Source of the DNA: Methanolobus chelungpuianus | GTDB lineage: Archaea > Halobacteriota > Methanosarcinia > Methanosarcinales > Methanosarcinaceae | Direction: 5' to 3' | Length of the DNA stretch: 64,000 bases | Assembly: GCF_024500045.1 (NCBI RefSeq) | Contig: NZ_JTEO01000011.1 | Span: 1 to 64,000, forward strand | Shown: piece after piece, positions 36,325 to 45,442 of the stretch | Layout of the letters: the number at the start of each line of letters is the position of its first letter | Position numbering within the stretch: the first letter of the stretch is position 1 | Position numbers and translations under genes: made by a program | Notes under the pieces: model-generated | The model's database searches: none | The model's input: the letters and a program-made list of their open reading frames with translations, nothing else | Told to the model about the DNA's origin: nothing

Positions 36325-37026
36325 TCACTTGATGCAGTAGAAACCCGCCTGCATGTATGAGTACCAGAATAGTTCCACAGACCTGAACCCTGTTTCCCTC
36401 AGGAGTTCCAGATGTTCCTCGACTGTTATGGGGAAGTACTCGGTGCCAAAGCGCTCAAGATGCTGTTCTGTCTCCTCCTCACTTCTGCCCTGTGCCAACT
36501 GGAAACTGCCCCAGTATCGCTTTCCTACGGCGACCCCTTCTTCTGTCAGTGGCCTGATGTTCTCGAAGGTGATGAAGATCCCGCCATCCCTGAGCAGTTC
36601 GTGGCACACCCTGACAGCCCTGGCCCGCTCCCTGCGGCTGAGATAGTGGTGGCACTGAATGGCTGTGATTATGTCAGGCTTTTCGTCAAGTTTCCCGGAG
36701 AACTCCTGGGTTGGTGAAGCCTTCAGGAATTCCAGTCTCCCGGAAGTGCAGGATGAGAGCTTTTCCCGGGCCTGCTGCAGCATGCCTTCCGAAGGGTCCA
36801 GCAAAAGGAACTTCGTATCAGGGAACTGTCCGATCGCCCTGGAGACCAGCGAGCCGGTGCCGCATCCGGTATCCAGCCAGACCTTCGGCGCAGAGGGCAA
36901 TGATCTGACAAGGTTGATGGTTTCCTGATGGAAGCATGAATAATAGGGGAGCATCGTGGATATCTTGGTATCGTAGTCCTCAGGCATGTGAGGGGTTTTG
37001 TTTTCTGATGATCCTGCGAAAGACAT
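36325..37026 (-). CDS. Class I SAM-dependent methyltransferase
   Basis: A methyltransferase of about 233 residues. The SAM-binding motif VWLDTGCGTGSLVSRA is near the N-terminus, followed by an acidic residue ending strand 2 (KFLLLDPSEGML) and the post-motif region CHELLRDGGIFITFEN. The substrate is unknown; UbiE/COQ5-like small-molecule targets are typical of this architecture. I chose ATG 37026 because AAATATAA lies about 30 bases before it, predicting a leaderless mRNA. A TTG at 37083 is an alternative. It could be cotranscribed with the following nitroreductase-like gene. Confidence 0.8.
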   Translation of the reverse strand: MSFAGSSENKTPHMPEDYDTKISTMLPYYSCFHQETINLVRSLPSAPKVWLDTGCGTGSLVSRAIGQFPDTKFLLLDPSEGMLQQAREKLSSCTSGRLEFLKASPTQEFSGKLDEKPDIITAIQCHHYLSRRERARAVRVCHELLRDGGIFITFENIRPLTEEGVAVGKRYWGSFQLAQGRSEEETEQHLERFGTEYFPITVEEHLELLRETGFRSVELFWYSYMQAGFYCIK

Positions 37027-37118
37027 GTATGAATTTGGACTATTTGCTGCCTTATATTTCCTTTGCAGAGGGTCTGTTGTCAATCTTTATATTCCTCACT
37101 ACGGATTGTCTCTGCTCT

Positions 37119-38318
37119 TTATATCTGTTTGAACATCTCTCTCGCCATGGCAGCTCTCTGCTCCAGATCAGGCCCTTCAAGTTCTTCCACAACTGATCCG
37201 AGAACTGTTGGTATATCAATGTGCTGCGGGCAGTTCTCAGCGCATTGCCCGCACTGAACACACAGGGACGCAAACTCCGGTTCGCCGAGAGCGACAGCGC
37301 CGCCTAGCCTTGCAGCATACATGAACCTTTCTCCTTCGGGATTATTTACCAGGTACAAATTGTTGTAATGCTCGAAACATAGGGGAATATTCACACCTGC
37401 CGGGCAGGGCATGCAATACTGGCAGCCGGTACATCCTACTTTCATCAGCTCACGATACTTGATCTCCACTCTTTTTACCAGCTGCAGTTCCGCTCCTGTC
37501 AGGGAATCCGGATATGCCTGTTCTGCGATCCTTAAGTTCTCTTGAACGTGGACCTCCTCGTTCATACCTGAAAGAACCACTGTGACTTCCGGATGATCCC
37601 ACACCCAACGGAGTGCCCATTCTGCGGGGGACCTCTTTACCGGGGCTTCGTCCCAGATCTCTTTCACGGCTTGCGGCAGGTTCTTTGTAAGGTTTCCTCC
37701 GCGAAGAGGTTCCATGACAATGACCCCTAAGTTCTTTGAGGCTGCGTATTCCAGACCGTCTTTGCCTGCCTGGTTCTTCTCATCCAGGAAGTTGTACTGG
37801 ATCTGGCAGAAGTCCCAGTCATAAGCCTCCACTATGCGGTTGAAATCCTCCCCTGCACCATGGAAAGAGAAACCAGCGTTTATTATGCGCCCATCCGCCT
37901 TTGCGCTGTCAAGGAAATCGGTCACACCCAGTTTTTTGACATTATCCCACAGGTCACCAACGAGAGCGTGTACGAGATAATAGTCAATATGGCCGGTGTT
38001 CAGTTTCTCAAGCTGGGCATTCAGGAACCTATCCATGTCTTCCCTGCTCTCAATGAGCCATGAAGGAAGTTTTGTTGCAACTTTTACCTTTTCGCGGTAT
38101 CCGTCAGCAAGTGCACGGCCCAGAAATGGCTCACTTGCTCCCGTGTGATATGGCCAGGCAGTATCGACATAGTTCACTCCCCGATCGATCGCGTGGCGTA
38201 ACTGCCTGGCGGCTCTTTCTTCATCTATGCTACCGTCTTCTTTTACAGGGAGACGCATGGCACCAAAGCCAAGTATCGAGAGTTTGTCTCCGCTTTTTGG
38301 CATTTGTCTGTATAACAT
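37119..38318 (-). CDS. Aldo/keto reductase with C-terminal iron-sulfur clusters, copy 1
   Basis: A 399-residue oxidoreductase. The TIM-barrel aldo/keto reductase domain has the catalytic Asp and Tyr in VDTAWPYHTGASEP, Lys in VATKLPSW and His in DYYLVHAL. The C-terminal ferredoxin-like part has CTGCQYCMPCPAGV and CVQCGQCAENCPQH, suggesting two [4Fe-4S] clusters, so electrons may come from ferredoxin. The family is common in anaerobes, with substrates mostly unknown. Its promoter carries two TetR-type sites; one abuts its TATA box exactly as at the tetR gene. A paralogue lies at 40645-41847. Confidence 0.88.
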   Translation of the reverse strand: MLYRQMPKSGDKLSILGFGAMRLPVKEDGSIDEERAARQLRHAIDRGVNYVDTAWPYHTGASEPFLGRALADGYREKVKVATKLPSWLIESREDMDRFLNAQLEKLNTGHIDYYLVHALVGDLWDNVKKLGVTDFLDSAKADGRIINAGFSFHGAGEDFNRIVEAYDWDFCQIQYNFLDEKNQAGKDGLEYAASKNLGVIVMEPLRGGNLTKNLPQAVKEIWDEAPVKRSPAEWALRWVWDHPEVTVVLSGMNEEVHVQENLRIAEQAYPDSLTGAELQLVKRVEIKYRELMKVGCTGCQYCMPCPAGVNIPLCFEHYNNLYLVNNPEGERFMYAARLGGAVALGEPEFASLCVQCGQCAENCPQHIDIPTVLGSVVEELEGPDLEQRAAMAREMFKQI

Positions 38319-38367
38319 CTTAGTTCTCCTGAATATTAGAATTGTATCAAATAGTGTGATTCGTGAC

Positions 38368-38381
38368 TGACTGAACAGTCA
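38368..38381. promoter_or_regulatory. TetR-type operator at the reductase promoter
   Basis: TGACTGAACAGTCA has perfect 6-base arms. On the minus strand it directly follows the TATA element (ATAAATGACTG), so a bound repressor would block transcription factors or polymerase. The same cassette is at 40363-40376. Confidence 0.65.
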
Positions 38382-38418
38382 TTTATAGATATGGTCTGTG
38401 GTATATATTTGCTTTGAT

Positions 38419-38432
38419 TGACTAATCACTCA
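38419..38432. promoter_or_regulatory. Second, weaker TetR-type site
   Basis: TGACTAATCACTCA is an imperfect copy of the operator, with starts 51 bases from the strong site and upstream of the TATA element. Confidence 0.45.
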
Positions 38433-38494
38433 TCGAGTTGCTATAAATTAATTTCTTACTGAGACTATTGATAATTGTGAGCAGAATCTCCAGG

Positions 38495-39622
38495 TCAGAG
38501 GTCCCACCATTCAGTTAGAGGCAGTTGCAGATCTGAATCCAGCATGATCGTTTCACCGATCATTGGGGCTATTATGTTCACTTCCCTTTCATCTGCTTCC
38601 TCCAGTACTCTTTCTATCGGCTCGTTCCAGGCATGGCTGGCCAGTGTGAACGCTCCCCAGTGCATAAGCATCATTGTCCTGCCATCTAGGTCCAGATGGG
38701 CCTGGACAGCCTGCTCCGGCACCATATGTATGTCCGGCCAGTTGCGGTCATACTGGGCGCCTTCGATCAGGGTTATATTGAAAGGTCCGTACCTGTCCCC
38801 GATCTCCCTGAAATGTGGACCGTATCCGCCGTCCCCGCTTGTGTATATCCGGGTCCTGTTTCCCAGAATGGCCCATCCTCCCCATAGTGTGGTGTCGATA
38901 TTGAACGGATCTCTTCCCGAGCCGTGTCTGGACGGTATCAAAGCAACAGTGAGGCCCTGATACTCCGCTTCTTCCCACCAGTTGAGTTCCGTGACCTTCT
39001 CTTCCGGAATACCCCACCGGACCAGATGAGCACCACATCCGAGAGGGACAAAGAAATGCGATACTTTGCTGTTGAACTTTACGAGGGACTGGTAATCTAG
39101 GTGGTCGTAATGGTCATGCGTAATAAGAACTGCATCGATCGGGGGCATATCATCAATCAGGTGCAGCATGATATCTTCGCTGTATTCGTACCTGTTTATT
39201 CCCACAAGTGAGACCGGTGAGGCAACAGGACTCAGCATGGGGTCTACCAGTAACTTTTTATTGTCCACGCTAAGCAGAAAAGCAGAGTGTCCGAGCCATG
39301 TCAGACTATCGTTCTCACTTTCGATCCGCTCCCAGTCGATGGGAGAAACAGGGATCGGGCCGGCAGGGTTGCGGTCTTTGTCCCCGGAAGCAGAATTCCC
39401 GTTGATTGATGAGTTACTTGAGCGATTTGCCAAATCCCTTGCTGGCACATCGTTGATGAACTTCCCGTCGATATAATTGTCCGACTCCCGATAAGTTTCT
39501 TTCTGTTCCGAGGTTGGAGTTCCGCCGAAAGCCGGGTGTATGCTTATGAACAATACTGTGGCAAAACCCAAGAGAAGTAAAACACAGAATAAATATAGAA
39601 TAACTTTTCTAAGTTTATTCAT
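38495..39622 (-). CDS. Membrane-anchored metallo-beta-lactamase-fold hydrolase
   Basis: A 375-residue protein with an N-terminal membrane helix (VILYLFCVLLLLGFATVLFI), a linker to about residue 90, and a metallo-beta-lactamase domain resembling NAPE-PLD and UlaG-type enzymes. Zinc motifs are ITHDHYDHLD, IPSRHGSGRD, SGDGGYG and LMHWGAF. The catalytic domain should face outside the cell. The substrate may be a phosphodiester or lactone. GGAGAGAAT precedes the ATG. It lies between tetR and the operator-controlled reductase on the same strand and may belong to the same regulon. Confidence 0.85.
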   Translation of the reverse strand: MNKLRKVILYLFCVLLLLGFATVLFISIHPAFGGTPTSEQKETYRESDNYIDGKFINDVPARDLANRSSNSSINGNSASGDKDRNPAGPIPVSPIDWERIESENDSLTWLGHSAFLLSVDNKKLLVDPMLSPVASPVSLVGINRYEYSEDIMLHLIDDMPPIDAVLITHDHYDHLDYQSLVKFNSKVSHFFVPLGCGAHLVRWGIPEEKVTELNWWEEAEYQGLTVALIPSRHGSGRDPFNIDTTLWGGWAILGNRTRIYTSGDGGYGPHFREIGDRYGPFNITLIEGAQYDRNWPDIHMVPEQAVQAHLDLDGRTMMLMHWGAFTLASHAWNEPIERVLEEADEREVNIIAPMIGETIMLDSDLQLPLTEWWDL

Positions 39623-39770
39623 ATTCTCTCCTTTCTATGATGCTTTATAAATTGTCATCGGGCAAAGTTATCAAATAATGATTCACTCTTGCTTTTCCCT
39701 TTATCCTGAAGACGTCATAACTATCAAAACGCTGAGAGACAGCTAATGACTTGCACATGTGCTAAAGATA

Positions 39771-40346
39771 TTATTCGCTAGCCAGACCATCCCAAATGAT
39801 CCGGAATCCATCCTCTATGACCTTGATCCTGTCCTCTGGCTCTGAATCGAGGATAAAGTTCACTACAGTCCTGCTGGACTGGTAGAACATTGCAATGACC
39901 AGCTCTCCTGAATAATTCCTTATTTCGCCACCTGCTATTCCTTCTTTTACAAGCTCATGAAGAAAGACATACTCCTTCATTACTATTTCACGCGTATAGT
40001 TCGTTATATAGGGTGAAGAACAGAACTGGCCGACAAAAAGAAACTCATCCCGGTTATCCAATCCCCATTCTATGAGGTTGTACCACATTTTCCTTAATTT
40101 ATCCTGAAAGCTACTCTGCACCTGGATTTCTTTTCCTATACTGCGGCTCAATTGCCCTTTAATCTCAAAATACAGGCCATTGATAAGATCCTCTTTGGTG
40201 GGGAAGTAATTGAACAGAGTGCCTGTGGCTACGCCTGCTTCTTTTGATATCTGGGCTGTGGATGTGCCGTGGAAGCCTCTTTCAGTAAAGAGCTTCAGGG
40301 CCGCTTCCATAAGGGCTTTTCTTTTATCTTCGACCTGTTCCTTCAT
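39771..40346 (-). CDS. TetR/AcrR-family repressor
   Basis: A 191-residue regulator with a typical N-terminal helix-turn-helix (about 10-55: ALKLFTERGFHGTSTAQISK and the recognition-helix part GTLFNYFPTKEDL) and an all-helical ligand domain. An operator-like repeat at 40363-40376 sits between its TATA element and ATG, predicting self-repression. The same site is at the aldo/keto reductase promoter. The inducer is unknown; aldehydes or toxic organics are plausible given the reductase genes. Confidence 0.9.
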   Translation of the reverse strand: MKEQVEDKRKALMEAALKLFTERGFHGTSTAQISKEAGVATGTLFNYFPTKEDLINGLYFEIKGQLSRSIGKEIQVQSSFQDKLRKMWYNLIEWGLDNRDEFLFVGQFCSSPYITNYTREIVMKEYVFLHELVKEGIAGGEIRNYSGELVIAMFYQSSRTVVNFILDSEPEDRIKVIEDGFRIIWDGLASE

Positions 40347-40362
40347 GTATTATCTCTGATAT

Positions 40363-40376
40363 TGACTGATTAGTCA
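40363..40376. promoter_or_regulatory. TetR autoregulatory operator
   Basis: TGACTGATTAGTCA has perfect 5-base arms with a 4-base centre. On the minus strand the stretch ATAAATGACTAATCAGTCA joins the TATA element to the operator, matching the cassette at 38368-38381. Confidence 0.65.
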
Positions 40377-40644
40377 TTTATGTACTAAAAAATGAGTTTT
40401 AGATAAATACTTTATGGTGCTCTTATAAGGAATTATACAAAAATGCAGATGTAAAGCTATATAACAGAGTCTGTTTAATCCTGATTAAATATAGTTCAAG
40501 CAATCATCCACTTTCGGAGATATGATACAGGATCCACCAGAAATGCCGATGGGATCAGTTAACGGAAGATTCTTTCCAGTTAAAGTTGAGAGAACTAGCC
40601 AAAAACAGTTTCATAGTGATTCCGTTGGAAGAGGAGCATAAGGG
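40377..40644. promoter_or_regulatory. Upstream region of reductase copy 2
   Basis: No gene is seen. TATA-like ATAAATAC (near 40402) and ATTAAATATAG (near 40485) could serve the rightward gene. No TetR-type site other than 40363-40376 is visible here. Confidence 0.35.
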
Positions 40645-41847
40645 ATGTTATACCGGAAAATGCCAAAAAACGGAGACAAGCTCTCTATACTCGGTTTTGG
40701 TGCCATGCGCCTGCCTGTGAGAGAAGACAGGAGCATAGATGAGCCAAGGGCAACAAAACAGCTTCGCTATGCAATAGACAGAGGTGTAAACTATGTCGAC
40801 ACGGCTTGGCCATATCACATGGGAGCGAGCGAGCCCTTCCTAGGTCGTGCACTTGCAGATGGATACAGGGAAAAAGTGAGACTTGCCACCAAACTCCCCA
40901 CATGGATGGTCAACAGCCGCGAGGATATGGACCGGTTCCTCAATGCCCAGCTTGAGAGACTGGACACGGACCACATAGACTACTATATGGTACACGGCCT
41001 TACCGGGGGAAGCTGGGATAAAATGAAGGGGTTTGGTGTTACAGAATTCCTCGGCAGTGCAAAGGCAGATGGCCGCATCATTAACTCCGGCTTCTCTTTT
41101 CACGGCAGAGGCGTGGATTTTGCAGGGATAGTCGATGACTATGACTGGGACTTCTGCCAGATCCAGTACAACTTCCTGGATGAGAAGAACCAGGCCGGCA
41201 CTGAAGGGCTTGAATATGCAGCTTCAAAAGGTCTTGGCGTAATTGTCATGGAACCGCTGCGCGGTGGGAATCTTGCAGACCCCGTGCCGGCTGAAGTACA
41301 GGAGATCTGGGATGAGGCTCCGGTAAAGAGGTCTCCTGCTGAATGGGCTCTGCGCTGGATATGGAACCGCCCTGAGGTCACTGTTGTGCTGTCCGGCATG
41401 AACGAGGAGTCCCACATTGAGGAGAATCTCAGGATAGCAGACGAAGGAGAGCCTCAAAGCCTTACTGTAACCGAACTGCAGCTTGTGGGCAGGGTGGAAA
41501 GGAAGTATCGCGAGATAATGAAAGCAGGCTGCACGGGCTGCAGGTACTGCATGCCATGTCCCGCGTCGGTGGACATTCCGGGCTGTCTTGAGATATACAA
41601 CAACCTGTACATGTTCAGGAAGGAGATGGAATCGAAGATGATGTATGCTACAAGGCTTGCGGGTATTGTGAGTGCGGACGATGAACCGCATTTTGCTTCC
41701 CAGTGCATCAAGTGCGGCAAATGCGTGGATGCATGTCCGCAGCACCTGCCGATACCCGATTTCCTGGAGGAGGTTGTAAGGGACCTTGAAGGTGCTGACC
41801 TCCGGGCAAGGGTGGAGACGGCAAAGAGGATGTTTGTAAGGAAATGA
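40645..41847 (+). CDS. Aldo/keto reductase with C-terminal iron-sulfur clusters, copy 2
   Basis: A 400-residue close paralogue of the gene at 37119-38318, with the same catalytic residues (VDTAWPYHMGASEP, LATKLPTW, DYYMVHGL) and iron-sulfur motifs CTGCRYCMPCPASV and CIKCGKCVDACPQH. GAAGAGGAGC precedes the ATG by about ten bases. It is read divergently from tetR. It lacks a clear operator next to its own TATA element, so it may be regulated differently from copy 1, or by looping from 40363-40376. Confidence 0.88.
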   Translation: MLYRKMPKNGDKLSILGFGAMRLPVREDRSIDEPRATKQLRYAIDRGVNYVDTAWPYHMGASEPFLGRALADGYREKVRLATKLPTWMVNSREDMDRFLNAQLERLDTDHIDYYMVHGLTGGSWDKMKGFGVTEFLGSAKADGRIINSGFSFHGRGVDFAGIVDDYDWDFCQIQYNFLDEKNQAGTEGLEYAASKGLGVIVMEPLRGGNLADPVPAEVQEIWDEAPVKRSPAEWALRWIWNRPEVTVVLSGMNEESHIEENLRIADEGEPQSLTVTELQLVGRVERKYREIMKAGCTGCRYCMPCPASVDIPGCLEIYNNLYMFRKEMESKMMYATRLAGIVSADDEPHFASQCIKCGKCVDACPQHLPIPDFLEEVVRDLEGADLRARVETAKRMFVRK

Positions 41848-41985
41848 GATGTATCAAGTGTCTCAGCTGTCCGTAAAAAGTGAGTGCTGAGCTCTTCTCC
41901 GGGTTTGCAGGATCTCAGGCTTTTGCCCAGTTTTTTATACTATTTTTGCCTATAAAAGTATAGAAATATACGCAGGTAGATTCAC

Positions 41986-42687
41986 TTGATACGTGCAAAG
42001 AATCTCTCAAAACATTTTGGCGGCACCAGGGCCGTGGACGAGGTAAGTCTCGAGGTGGAAAAGGGAGAACTGTTCGGTCTGCTGGGGCCCAACGGTTCGG
42101 GAAAGACCACGATGATCAGGATGCTCACAGGCCAGACCAGACCCACGTCAGGTGAAGTCACCGTGCGTGGGGTGGATGTTCTTTCCAGTCCCTTAAGAGT
42201 GAAGGAACTTACAGGTATCATACCGGAGCAGGAAAATCCGCCAAGCTTTCTCACGGCGGAAGAGTACCTGCATTTCGTTGCAAAGGTCAGGAAGCTGGAG
42301 GATTTTGAAAAACAATGTGACTGGTGGTTTTCCTACCTTGATTTCGCAGATCAGAAAGATGTGCTCTGCAAGGACCTTTCCAGGGGCACAAGGCAAAAGC
42401 TCATGCTCTCACAGGCATTCCTGCATGAACCGGAGCTTGTGATAATCGATGAGCCGCTTATCAACCTGGACCCGCTGATGCAGCGCAGGATCAAGGACTT
42501 CCTTAAAAGCTACGTAAAAAAGGGAGGTACCGTCTTCATATCCACCCATATACTGGAGATAGCCAGGGAGATATGCACCGGTATTGCCATCATATATAAA
42601 GGAAAACTGGTCTTCTCCGGCAGGATGGATGACCCTGCCATCGGGAGCAGGCCGCTGGAAGAGTTTTTCCTTGAACTTGTGAGCTGA
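41986..42687 (+). CDS. ABC transporter ATP-binding protein
   Basis: A 233-residue ATPase with Walker A (GLLGPNGSGKTTMIRML), signature-like LSRGTRQKLMLSQAF (DLSRGT in place of LSGGQ), Walker B (LVIIDEPLINLDP) and the switch His in FISTHILEIA. The start is TTG 41986 with a weak AGGTAGA site. The next gene encodes its membrane partner, starting ten bases after the stop, so they form an exporter of the ABC-2 class. The cargo is unknown. Confidence 0.88.
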   Translation: MIRAKNLSKHFGGTRAVDEVSLEVEKGELFGLLGPNGSGKTTMIRMLTGQTRPTSGEVTVRGVDVLSSPLRVKELTGIIPEQENPPSFLTAEEYLHFVAKVRKLEDFEKQCDWWFSYLDFADQKDVLCKDLSRGTRQKLMLSQAFLHEPELVIIDEPLINLDPLMQRRIKDFLKSYVKKGGTVFISTHILEIAREICTGIAIIYKGKLVFSGRMDDPAIGSRPLEEFFLELVS

Positions 42688-42697
42688 GGTGTCTGCA

Positions 42698-44092
42698 ATG
42701 CTTGAGCTGTTCAGGAGCATGATGAAGGAAGAGTGGCGCATGCACTCGTCATTTTTCGGTGACAGGGGATTTGCCTTCTTTCCGCTGGTCATAGCAGCCG
42801 TTTCCATGCTGCTCTCACTGTCAATGGTATTGTTCGGAAGAATAATAAGCCAGGCTGAAGTGCTGCTCGGACTGCATTACCTGTTCCTCTTTATGGGCTG
42901 CATGGTGGGAGGATTCGGCTTGCTGGGCAGGGAGGTCATGAACAGGCGCTTCGGGCAGTTAAGCCTGCTGGCATATTGCTCAAGGACACTTCCGGTATCG
43001 GAAAGGGTTATTTTTTCCAACTTTGTTGTCAAGGATGTCATCTACTACTTTTTCCTCTACGTGCTGCCGTTTACCTCAGGCTTTGCGGCAGGTGCTCTTC
43101 TCACAGGCTGGCAGTACTCGTTTTTCCTGCTCCTGATAACATTGTTCCTATCATTCTGTATCGGGCTGTCCCTGGTCTTCCTGCTGTCGACTATCTACGC
43201 CCATCTGGGAAAGAAGGCACTTTTGGTGTTACTCCTGATAGCAGTAGCGCTTCTTTTCATGTTCCGGGATTTACGCAGTGCTGACTTCTATGCATTGCCT
43301 TCCCTGGCTTTTTATCTGGAACCATCGGTGAACCTGCTTGTCACCTGCCTTGCACTTATCATGGTGCCTTCGATGATATCCATAATATTCATCAAGGTAG
43401 ACTATCCTCAGTCGCAAAAGCACTACTCCAACAGTTTTTCCAAAATAGCCGGAAAGCTGGGGTTCTATGGTTACTCTCATTTCATGGCCAAGGACTACCT
43501 TGACTTCAGCCGCAGCGAGGGCGGTCCCGGAAAAATCGTATTCTCATTCCTGGTGCCGGTGGCGCTCTTATGGCTTTTCCTGCCTCAGCTGTTGAAAGTG
43601 GTTTCCGGGCTGGACATACTTGTGGTCTTCGCAGTGGTTGTGGGAATGATGGCTTCGACCATGTACAACTGGCTCGTGGAATTCGATATGTTCGGCTCCT
43701 ATTCCTTCCTGCCCCTGACGGTGCCGGATGTACTTAAAAGCAAGCTCAACAGCTATTCCCTGCTGAACGTGATCCCTCTTGGAGTGGTCCTGCTTACCGT
43801 CCTCCGGGCAGGCAGGCTGCAGGACATGTTCCACATAGTTCTGCTGTTCGTTGCCGTGTCAATGTACGTGGTTTCTATAACGGTCTACCTGACAGGGCTC
43901 AATACATCCTTCACCCTGTACAGTGCAGGTACTTTCACCACATATCTGCTGGCCATAGGTCCTGTGGTACTGGGGATGATCTTCCTTGGGCAGTTGAACT
44001 TCCAGTTCGTGCTTGCAGCAGTGCTTCTCGTGCCGGTATCCGTATATGTGCTAAAAAGGGCTTTCGTTAAGTGGAGTGGGCTGGAAGTTTGA
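42698..44092 (+). CDS. ABC transporter permease
   Basis: A 464-residue integral membrane protein with about twelve hydrophobic segments (for example FFPLVIAAVSMLLSLSMVLF and LLVLLLIAVALLFMF). ATG 42698 follows GAGGTG at good spacing and is preferred to the GTG three codons earlier, which is itself part of that ribosome site. With the preceding ATPase it forms a two-gene exporter. No substrate clue is present in the sequence. Confidence 0.82.
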   Translation: MLELFRSMMKEEWRMHSSFFGDRGFAFFPLVIAAVSMLLSLSMVLFGRIISQAEVLLGLHYLFLFMGCMVGGFGLLGREVMNRRFGQLSLLAYCSRTLPVSERVIFSNFVVKDVIYYFFLYVLPFTSGFAAGALLTGWQYSFFLLLITLFLSFCIGLSLVFLLSTIYAHLGKKALLVLLLIAVALLFMFRDLRSADFYALPSLAFYLEPSVNLLVTCLALIMVPSMISIIFIKVDYPQSQKHYSNSFSKIAGKLGFYGYSHFMAKDYLDFSRSEGGPGKIVFSFLVPVALLWLFLPQLLKVVSGLDILVVFAVVVGMMASTMYNWLVEFDMFGSYSFLPLTVPDVLKSKLNSYSLLNVIPLGVVLLTVLRAGRLQDMFHIVLLFVAVSMYVVSITVYLTGLNTSFTLYSAGTFTTYLLAIGPVVLGMIFLGQLNFQFVLAAVLLVPVSVYVLKRAFVKWSGLEV

Positions 44093-44150
44093 TTCATAAT
44101 GAGCACCTAAAGTATAAAGCATAATCTTGGAAACTATAAACTGAGCTTAG

Positions 44151-44533
44151 ATGACAAAATACATCATCAAAGAAAAACTCCCGACAGTTGAAGAGTACAT
44201 CAGCCTGCGGAAGTCCGTCGGCTGGCCCTGCCCCGGTAACCAGGCGATAGAGAAAAGTCTGGGTAACTCCACCTGCTGCGTTTGCGCTGTTGACAAAGAC
44301 AGGGTCGTCGGCATGTCCCGTCTGGTAGGGGCATCTATTTCGTTGCCGATGTCATCGTATTGCCCGAGTATCAGGGTCAGGGCATCGGCACTGTGCTGAT
44401 GGAAAATATAATGTCCTACCTGAAAGAGCAGGTGCAGGATTATTCTTACATTGCCCTGATGTCGGCAAAAGGGAAAGAGGCCTTCTACGAAAAGTTCGGC
44501 TTTTTCAAAAGGCCGACGGGAGAGTATGGCTAA
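44151..44533 (+). pseudogene. GNAT acetyltransferase broken by a frameshift
   Basis: The first part reads MTKYIIKEKLPTVEEY to VVGMSRLVG, then the frame leaves the family pattern near 44330. A shifted frame continues as IYFVADVIVLPEYQGQGIGT, the acetyl-CoA-binding motif, and ends in KRPTGEYG and TAA at 44531-44533. Compared with intact relatives about seven bases appear to be missing at the junction. It would be a roughly 130-residue N-acetyltransferase. A genuine mutation or a sequence error are both possible. Confidence 0.75.
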
Positions 44534-44558
44534 GGGATGATGATTGAGCTTTGAGAAT

Positions 44559-45296
44559 CTAGGGCCTGTATTCCCGGACGGCGGCCTGATCCTTTTTTCT
44601 CCCATACGGGCACACATACAGGCACAGCCCGCACACAGGTATCTGCCCGTTGCCCTTCATTTCATTGAAATAGTCCTCGCATTTCCCGGCATCGTACCTG
44701 TAATCCCTGCTTTCGCTTTCGACAAAATCCCTTCCGGTAAAGGCCTTAACAGGACATATCTTCACACACTCGTTGCATGTTCCGCACTTGCTCTCAGTTG
44801 TGCTGCCTGTGGGTATGAGGGGGGCATCGGTCAGGATAGTCGTCCATCTGACCCTTGGCCCGCTGTCGGGAGTTATCAGGAGGCAGCTCTTGCCTATCCA
44901 TCCCAGGCCGGCCAGGTGTGCGGCCAGTTTGTGGGAGAACTGCGCACATATCCTTTCGTTATCGATCCTTTCGGATGCCGGGAGAGGCAATGCCATATAA
45001 CCTCTTTCCTGGATGTAACTGCTTACAACTGAAGCTGTCAGGTCGAGCCTTGAGTTGATCACGTTATAGGCATGGTGCCTGTAATTCAGGGCCGCAGACC
45101 TCTCTTTCCTGTGCGGGAGCCTGTCAACTATAGGATATATCAGTCTTATCCCGAGCGAGATAGCATAGGGATATACAGTTAACTCATCTCCGCCCTGCTC
45201 TGCAATGAAATCCCTGGCAAGCGCCAGGTCAGCTACGCCAAAGTAATAGGCACCGTTGTCCCGGGCGATTTCGTTCAGTTCCTGCTGAAGGCTCAC
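44559..45296 (-). CDS. QueG-like iron-sulfur protein
   Basis: A 245-residue protein resembling the epoxyqueuosine reductase family, with an N-terminal domain and two ferredoxin motifs, [12 protein letters not shown] and CGLCLYVCP, for two [4Fe-4S] clusters. [20 protein letters not shown] is the typical core. It is shorter than bacterial QueG (about 350-380 residues) and archaea generally lack queuosine, so another reductase role, perhaps with a corrinoid as in QueG and reductive dehalogenases, is likely. Stands alone. Confidence 0.75.
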   Translation of the reverse strand: MSLQQELNEIARDNGAYYFGVADLALARDFIAEQGGDELTVYPYAISLGIRLIYPIVDRLPHRKERSAALNYRHHAYNVINSRLDLTASVVSSYIQERGYMALPLPASERIDNERICAQFSHKLAAHLAGLGWIGKSCLLITPDSGPRVRWTTILTDAPLIPTGSTTESKCGTCNECVKICPVKAFTGRDFVESESRDYRYDAGKCEDYFNEMKGNGQIPVCGLCLYVCPYGRKKDQAAVREYRP

Positions 45297-45382
45297 AAAC
45301 GTCCCTCCAATATATGCATTATTTCATAATGCTTATGTCACCAACACTTACAACACTTAGAAAGTTTTCTATAACCAATTCA

Positions 45383-45430
45383 CCAAAAAAATAGAGAGGC
45401 CTTTTTTGAAAGAAGCTCTTCCAAAGGCCT
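45383..45430 (-). terminator. Terminator of the SulP gene
   Basis: On the minus strand AGGCCTTT and AAAGGCCT form an 8-base-pair stem followed by CTCTCTATTTTTTTGG. Confidence 0.75.
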
Positions 45431-45442
45431 GTGGATGGAAGC

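Noticed and set aside
41862-41891. CTCAGC/GCTGAG hairpin after the second aldo/keto reductase as a terminator
   Set aside because: The loop is long (18 bases) and only a weak pyrimidine tail follows, so I did not list it as a feature.
44147-44617. 156-codon open frame opposite the broken acetyltransferase
   Set aside because: Both acetyltransferase halves on the plus strand match a known fold, including QGQGIGT, while the minus frame has no recognisable feature.
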